64,000 nt of DNA from the NCBI RefSeq assembly GCF_963678635.1, contig NC_087063.1, positions 20,280,701 through 20,344,700 on the forward strand. Direction: 5' to 3'. The notes beneath the pieces were generated by a model. That model was not told the origin of the DNA, made no database searches, and worked only from the letters and a program-made list of their open reading frames with translations. This document shows, in pieces, positions 58,201-64,000 of the stretch. This DNA comes from Symsagittifera roscoffensis. Lineage: Eukaryota > Xenacoelomorpha > Acoela > Convolutidae. The position numbers were made by a program, and so were the translations under genes. The number at the start of each line of letters is the position of its first letter. The first letter of the stretch is position 1.

Positions 58201-61200
58201 CTATTCCGCGATTTGGGGCAGATATGATCACATCATATTTCCCTTCCGAGAGCAGTGCCACCATCGCATATACAAACTTCAGTCCATCCGGGAGATGTGA
58301 ATATCCCGGAGACAGTGCAAACACGGCTCTCGGTGTTATCTTGGGGAGGGCACCTTCTTTCAGAGTGTCCACTACTTCACCCAGCGACTCGAGGATATCC
58401 TTTATAGCTGGCCATTCAGTGTCTTCGGCCGTCGCAGGCGCTCTGAGTCTGCTCAGGAAACCCCTGCTGTGCAGATGGTCGTTCATGCCGGCAAATACGA
58501 TTGTGATTGGGTTCATTTCCGTCTGTCGTTGTTCCACGATTGCCATTGACACCAACTGCATTAGGTCCAGGTCGACTGCTGCCAACATCATAACGTCAGG
58601 CAATAGAGACTTGAAGGTATGGACGAAGTCTGAGTTCGCGACTATCATAATCTTTGTTTTTCTCATTTCTGCTACTCATTTTCTCATACGCTGCAAAGAT
58701 TGTCTCGTCTTTCCTAATCGTCTTCATCCCACCATATCTCTGAATATCAACTTCTTGAGTCTATTGTTTCGTGTACGCTCTATCTTTTACGTGACCTAAT
58801 GGTGCTCGTATCTGCTAGCACCTTTTCACGAGTTTCCTTTTGATGCCCTCGTTGTCAAGAATCTTCCGGGCCTTTCTTCTCAATTTCCTTCATCATGGTT
58901 CAGTTTTACATCTTGCAAAGGTCTTGCATTTACTGGACCCATTGTTTTGTTTGAGGGCAGTCCCTCTAAATCATCAAATCCCAAGGCGGTCGTGGAGCTG
59001 AAGTTTATGCCAGCTGCTATTAACCAGTCCGCGCCTGCGATCGAGTACAGTCCGTTGACGGATAGTCTTGCTCCACTTAACATCCTCATGGCATCTGCTG
59101 CAAACCTTACCGTCTGTAGGTTCAATTTCATCAGGTCCTGTTTGTAGATATGCCAGGGAGAAGGTATGCGCCTCGACCACATCAAAGAGCTCCTGTCTGG
59201 TCGTCGCTCCTCTCGGCTGGTACTTGTTGTCTCTGATCTGGTCTCTGATCTCGAGGTGCTGGTCGTCTCCGCGGTCGGAATGACAGGTCCTAACTTTCGC
59301 CCTGGATGAATGGTTCTTCTCATTAGCGCTTCTCCCAATCGATCCTGTACATCTGTCCTTTTGCCCTAGAGCTTTGCGATCTGTAGGTCACGGCTGAGAC
59401 CGTTCCCAGACATGTTTCTAGGTTATGGGGCACAAAATGTTGAAATTGCCGGCTCGTTCGTTGTTTCTTCCTTCTTTAGCACTCCCGTGTCACAGAGCTC
59501 GACTTCCATTTCATCCAGTCGCTCCTGGAAGAACAGGTTCATCCAGGCTTGTCCTTCGATACTATCAAAGTGGATCCCATTGGTGGTTAGTCTGGCCTGA
59601 TCCATAGCTCTCAGCTCGTGTTCAATGTCCATAGGGATCATCCGTCTAGCATTCCGACTCGCCAGATTTCTCATTATGTTGTTCCACCTGATGACTCCAT
59701 CATTTTGTCTTGTTCCTGTCGGTGTCAACGTTTTTGTGCTCATGGGTACGGTGCAGACGGTCAGTACCGCGCACTTGAATTTCTGCCAAAGAGTAGTGAA
59801 TAGGCACACCATCATCGACTCCCATTGTGCCTCTTCCTCATCCGAGCCGCTAGATACATTGTTTGTCCCTATTAGAATCATTATGTTAGGGATCCTCCCT
59901 GGGTTCATCAGCTTCACCATTCGAAATTGCTGGGCTATCGTTGCATCTCCAAAGGCCATCACCGTAGTGATCCAGGAGGTGCTCAGGTTCTGGAGTATTC
60001 TCACCAAGCTGTCACCCAGTATCAGATGTGATGCTCCTAGTGGCGGTTGCTGCAGGTTTAAGCTGGCTCGCGGATCCGTGTCCGGAACTCCGGTGAAGTT
60101 ATTCTTCACCTGAATGTTCTTCTGCACGTCAATCACTCGTAACATTTTCTTCATCGGCATTTCTCGTATCTTCCTGTCTGGGACCCTAGAGTTCTTTGTT
60201 GGTAACGTTTTATCACTAACTTCCGTTCTCGGCATCGTCTCTTGGGAGAGTTGTACTCTGCCCGTATCATCTATTGTTCCATAGGGTGCAGTCACCCCGG
60301 AACCTGGCGCATTCTTATTAGCGACCAGTCGTCCAGCTGTTTGTATCCATTTTCTCGCTGTTTGCTCCGCGACTGGGTCACCTAGGGTGTCACTCGGGTC
60401 CAGAATTGTTACTCTCCCAGTCGTAGTTGGTGGTCGCACCTCCGTTGTCTGAATTAGTCCGCGAAGTGTCAGCAGCTCCATCGGGGACTGCCCACGAGGA
60501 ACATTCCTTGCAGGTATCATTTTTTCCACTGCCGTTGTCAACGCCAGCCATTGCGATCGCTCTTTATACTCTCGCCTCAAGCGCTCCATTTCTTGACCCT
60601 GTTTCTTGTTGCAATTTTCAAACAATCTTTTCCACATGTCTCTGTCTCCTTCCATACTGAGCATGGTCATTTCATCCAGCTCCCTTCTGATCTTCTCCAG
60701 TTCTTCTATCGTTCCGTTGAGGTCTTCCGTGATCTCGCTCTCTGAACTTCTTCTTCTACTCTCGTCCTCTTTGGTGGCATAGCTGCTCTCAGTAGTGAAC
60801 TAGACAATACAGCCTCGCTGTTTATCTCCTGATGCATTCTTCTCAGACCAGGCGTAGTCTTGGTTGGCAGAGGCATCTCACCTGATTGGTAGGCCCTGGA
60901 AACTCCCAATCCAGACTCGTTCGCTAAGTCACTTCCTGAGAGATACCCGTTTCTCCACCGCATTACCCTCATGTTTGGGCGGTCTAGTACTCCCCTCTCT
61001 CCATATGTGGCCATCAATAAGACTTCTGTGGGGCGGTCCCCATGGTTTTCATGTCCTCAGATGTTTATTAAGGCGACCAGCAACATGACTACCTCAGGGT
61101 CCTCCAAAGCGAAGTCTCGATCCATCAGCCAACGATAGATCGCATCTATCATCGGGCCTACGTACGCCTCCACTAGGTCCATTAATTCGGTCAAATCGAA

Positions 61201-61245
61201 TTTGTCCATTTCGTTAAAATCGGTTTGATTATCAGTTTGAGTCAA
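52236..61245 (-). mobile_element. Fossil retroelement coding block with two SGNH-like segments
   Basis: About 9 kb of GC-richer minus-strand sequence with protein-like composition throughout. It is broken in roughly a dozen places and is a dead copy. Parts from right to left are an acidic N-terminal stretch, a basic region, a segment at about 60,040-59,560 with HLILGDSLVRIL, LIGTNNVSSG and TTNGIHFDS (blocks I, III and V of SGNH/GDSL hydrolases), and a second, weaker segment of that kind at 58,665-58,180 (VANSDFVHTF, VFAGMNDHLHS). Long helical-looking regions that I do not recognise follow. Its place after a Ty3/Gypsy pol, on the same strand, suggests one element or a tandem pair. Confidence 0.7.
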
Positions 61246-61249
61246 TTGA

Positions 61250-62280
61250 AATCTGATGAATGGTTAAATGATCAATCAGGATCTAGAAAAGAGATCACGA
61301 ATATCGCATTTGTCAGCATTACTCTAATTTTGTATTAAAATTTATTCTAAACAGTCAGATAAAAAGATTTTGATCTTAAAATATATTAAAATTATTTTAT
61401 TGCTAAAATTTTGGAATTCGACCTAAGAATGGAAAGTCCAAACATTGGATCTATTCCTAAGATCGTCATTCGGTTTTTCATGGTCACTAATCCCTTCTTA
61501 CCCAATGTCTTAATAACATAACACATAACACATAACATATCACACACAACACACTTAGTATGCCACCTTCCTGCATGCAACCTAAACTCAGCCTATACTC
61601 AAATAAAATTTCTTATGTAAGTATACTTGTATGTTAGTATCAGAAAAGATTATGTGTATCAATGCGCACAGCTCCCGGGATGCAGTCGTCCTCGGTTCGG
61701 GTCGTGTACTGGAAATGAGAGCTCCTTCACCTCCCTCTCCACAAGGAAATCTCTCAGTCTCGTCAAGGACAAGACTAGGTTTTCCGTGTCCAGATGCTGC
61801 TTATCTGTCGCCCTCGTCAGCAAGCAGCATAAGTAATTTCCCGATATCTTGACGCGGCCGGAGGTAAGGCTGCTACGCCTCCTTTTCCTGGTCTTTGCTT
61901 CCAAAGGAAATCTATATTTTTGTATTCTCTCCTAAATCCGTGTCTTAAAACTCATGTCCGCTGCGATCGCTTTTGCATATGTTTTATTTGTGAGTATAAA
62001 ATCGCTATCTGTCATAATTATGCTACTTGAGTACTCGTTCGGCAAGTTAAAATCTGACTCAATTACTCTCCCTATGTCCGGTTTCTTAGGGTCCTCGCCT
62101 GTTTCTGCTTCTAGATCCTCTTTCTCTCTTGCTATTCTTAATTTTTTTTAAATAATTTTTCAGTTTGGTTAGGTCCTACCCCCACTCCCCGGACAAAAAT
62201 AACCATCGACGTCTCCGTCGATCGCATACCGGATAAATCGAGGTTGGATGCAGTAGTGAGTAATTGCCCTTCCTGGGCCG
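61250..62280. other. Non-coding spacer between pol and the large block, LTR-like
   Basis: About 1 kb without a convincing frame. The part at 61,260-61,620 is AT-rich and contains minus-strand AATAAA and a TGTGTTATGTGTTATG run. An LTR between two tandem elements is possible, but I found no match to the LTR family at 50.7 kb and could not place its ends. Confidence 0.35.
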
Positions 62281-64000
62281 CTCAGGAGGGATCATCCCTT
62301 TCGGTTTTTTTGTATTTCATGCTCTCACAGTATACATCTTGAATCGTGACACTGGTCTTCTTTGGGTCCGACGTCATTTCGTTCAGCCGTTCCAAGACAC
62401 GCAGATTTGTCAGGTCTTGTTCATAGGATTGCTGTTGGTCGTCGTCGAAATCTACCTCGGGCTTGGACCGGTCATCGATCCACTCCTCGTCGCGGTCGTC
62501 GACTATGTCGATGTCTTGCGACACGGTCATTTCTTCTAGACCCACCAATTCTTCCACTATCTACTTCAGATCCATTCTGTCTACTACGAATTCTTCTCCG
62601 TAAGGATTGTATTTCATCGTGAGTCTTGTCCTGTCACTGTGTCGAGTCTGTATCGTAAATAGAAGATCTGGTTCCAAACTCCTGGGTACCTCCATCTGTT
62701 CGGGGTCTTGCCAGTCCTCTTCTGTGTAGGGTAAGGTTTCTTCATCCGCTTCAATCACCTCGTTGGGATGTAGGTCCAGTTGTGGACTTGATCCTTCCTC
62801 TACGACCTCATTCCCATCATTCTTTCCCCTGGTGCCCTTCTCTTTGACCTCACAGGCAGGGTCCATCATCAGGTAAGCCCCCTCTTCCACGTCTGCAGGT
62901 ATACGCCAGTCTTCCGTCGATGGGCTGTGTGGCTCAATGTTTTCGTAGTGAGAGGCTCGGCCGGTACTCAGTCTATAAAAACGTCTCTCCTGGTGCACTT
63001 CTGTAATCATGAAGGGTCCCTTCCACTTCTTTAGGAGCTTTTTAGTTCCTATCAGTGGTATAACGTTTTGAAATACACATACGTAGTCTCCTACCGAGTA
63101 AGCTTTTGAACCCGATGCTTTTTTATCGAACCTTTTCCTCTGCCTTGCCTGTGCCTGCTGAGTGTTCTGTCTACACAAGTCTTTTAGTTCTTGTTGACGT
63201 CTAATCACATCCCTTACGTAAACTTGTGGTGATGTTTTCTTCCCCTCATACTCTGGGTAAAAGAAAGTCAAGGGCAAAGACATGTCGTGTCCGGTTAACA
63301 TTATATGTGGACTAATTCCAGTGATGGAGTGTTGCGTGCTGTTGTAAGCTCCCATCACCTGTGGAAGGTATCTGTCTCAATCGGTCAAGTACCTGGAGCA
63401 ATATACCCTCAGCATCGACACCAACGTTCGATTTTGCCTTTCCACTAAACCATTCGTCTGGGGATGGTATGTCGTGGAGTGAGCTTGAGCTACCTGTGAA
63501 CGCCTCCTGAGCTCTTTCATAAGTTATTCTCACAAAAGCTGTTCCGATATCCGATTGAAACGTCATCGGACAACCATGTCTCGCTATCCACGCCTGCTCT
63601 TTTCATGCATCCCAAGACCTCATCGAGCCAATCAAGGTGGTCTTCCAAGGTGGGTGTTGCTATGACAACGTCATCCACGTAACACATCACAAGGTTCCCG
63701 TACTTCTTCGTCACTCTGGTCAAAGCCTGAGCCATCAGTCTTTGAAAAGTGGCCGTGGCGTTGCACAAGCCGAAGGGCATCCTCTTCCACTGGTACAACC
63801 CCACTTCACATGCGAATCCGGCCTTTTCTCTGTCCTTCTTCCGCAGAGGGACCTGCCAGAAGGCAGAGCCTAAATCCAGTGTGGTGAAGAACTTGGCGTC
63901 ACCAAGTTTCGAGAGGCTCTCGTCTATTCGCAGTATCGGATACGCATCTTTTATTGTTACTGCGTTCAGGTAACGAAAGTCGCAACACAACCTAAGCTGC
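62281..64000 (-). mobile_element. Ty3/Gypsy retroelement fossil: RT and integrase parts
   Basis: From the right edge leftwards: DFRYLNAVTIKDAYP, TTLDLGSAFWQVPL, FGLCNATATFQRLMAQAL and YVDDVVIATPTLEDHLDWL are reverse-transcriptase palm motifs of the Ty3/Gypsy type. MGAYNSTQHSITGISPHIML and LKKWKGPFMITEVHQERRF, plus YRLSTGRASHYENIEPH, are the C-terminal half of the integrase with its GPF/Y module. An acidic tail follows. The element continues beyond the window and is broken in several places. Confidence 0.92.

Noticed and set aside
52514-60660. Many + strand frames opposite the retroelement block
   Set aside because: Shadows of the minus-strand coding sequence, which alone carries recognisable motifs.

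Overview
This is eukaryotic DNA, almost certainly from an invertebrate animal. It is AT-rich, with GT-AG introns, long repeat-filled intergenic and intronic DNA, LINEs, an LTR retroelement, hAT-like DNA transposon remains and a purine-strand microsatellite. There are no operons, no CRISPR and no rRNA. I cannot name the phylum.

The one host gene I can support occupies about the first half, on the minus strand. From an ATG at 30,094 to a last coding exon ending near 5,899, about twelve exons encode a MGRN1/RNF157-family (Mahogunin-like) RING E3 ubiquitin ligase. The exons for the conserved N-terminal domain are compact (28.1-30.1 kb). The end of that domain and the RING lie at 20.6-21.3 kb. Low-complexity C-terminal exons are scattered at 19.7, 16.7, 7.3 and 6.0 kb. 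Intron phases fit through exon 8 and again for exons 10-12. The link from exon 9 to exon 10 is unresolved, so a short isoform ending at 19,682 is possible.

The introns and the 3' side are repeat land. They hold a direct repeat of about 2.3 kb (0.3-2.6 and 12.6-15.1 kb), a satellite of about 165 bp with seven units (9.0-10.1 kb), a 2.2-kb purine-only strand (10.3-12.5 kb), several copies of a dispersed repeat ending in a short palindrome, small hairpins that covary between copies, a tRNA-like SINE head with an inverted partner (22.5-22.9 kb), a decayed CR1/Jockey-type LINE (24.6-27.0 kb) and a MITE (30.2-30.8 kb).

From 31.4 to 51.6 kb the window is nested transposons. Three decayed pieces belong to a LINE family with a restriction-like endonuclease at its C-terminus. 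Two oppositely oriented LTRs of about 930 bp lie at 34.7-35.7 and 50.7-51.6 kb. Between them are a 2.2-kb inverted repeat, a 1.67-kb direct duplication, hAT-like transposase remains and a 25-bp minisatellite. The arrangement of LINE and LTR pieces suggests that the roughly 15-kb segment between the two LTRs was inverted.

From 51.6 kb to the right edge the minus strand carries a GC-richer fossil retroelement region. Ty3/Gypsy reverse transcriptase and integrase parts lie at 62.3-64.0 kb. A large, broken coding block at 52.2-61.2 kb includes two successive segments that resemble SGNH/GDSL hydrolase folds. That tandem arrangement next to a Gypsy pol is the most unusual item I see.
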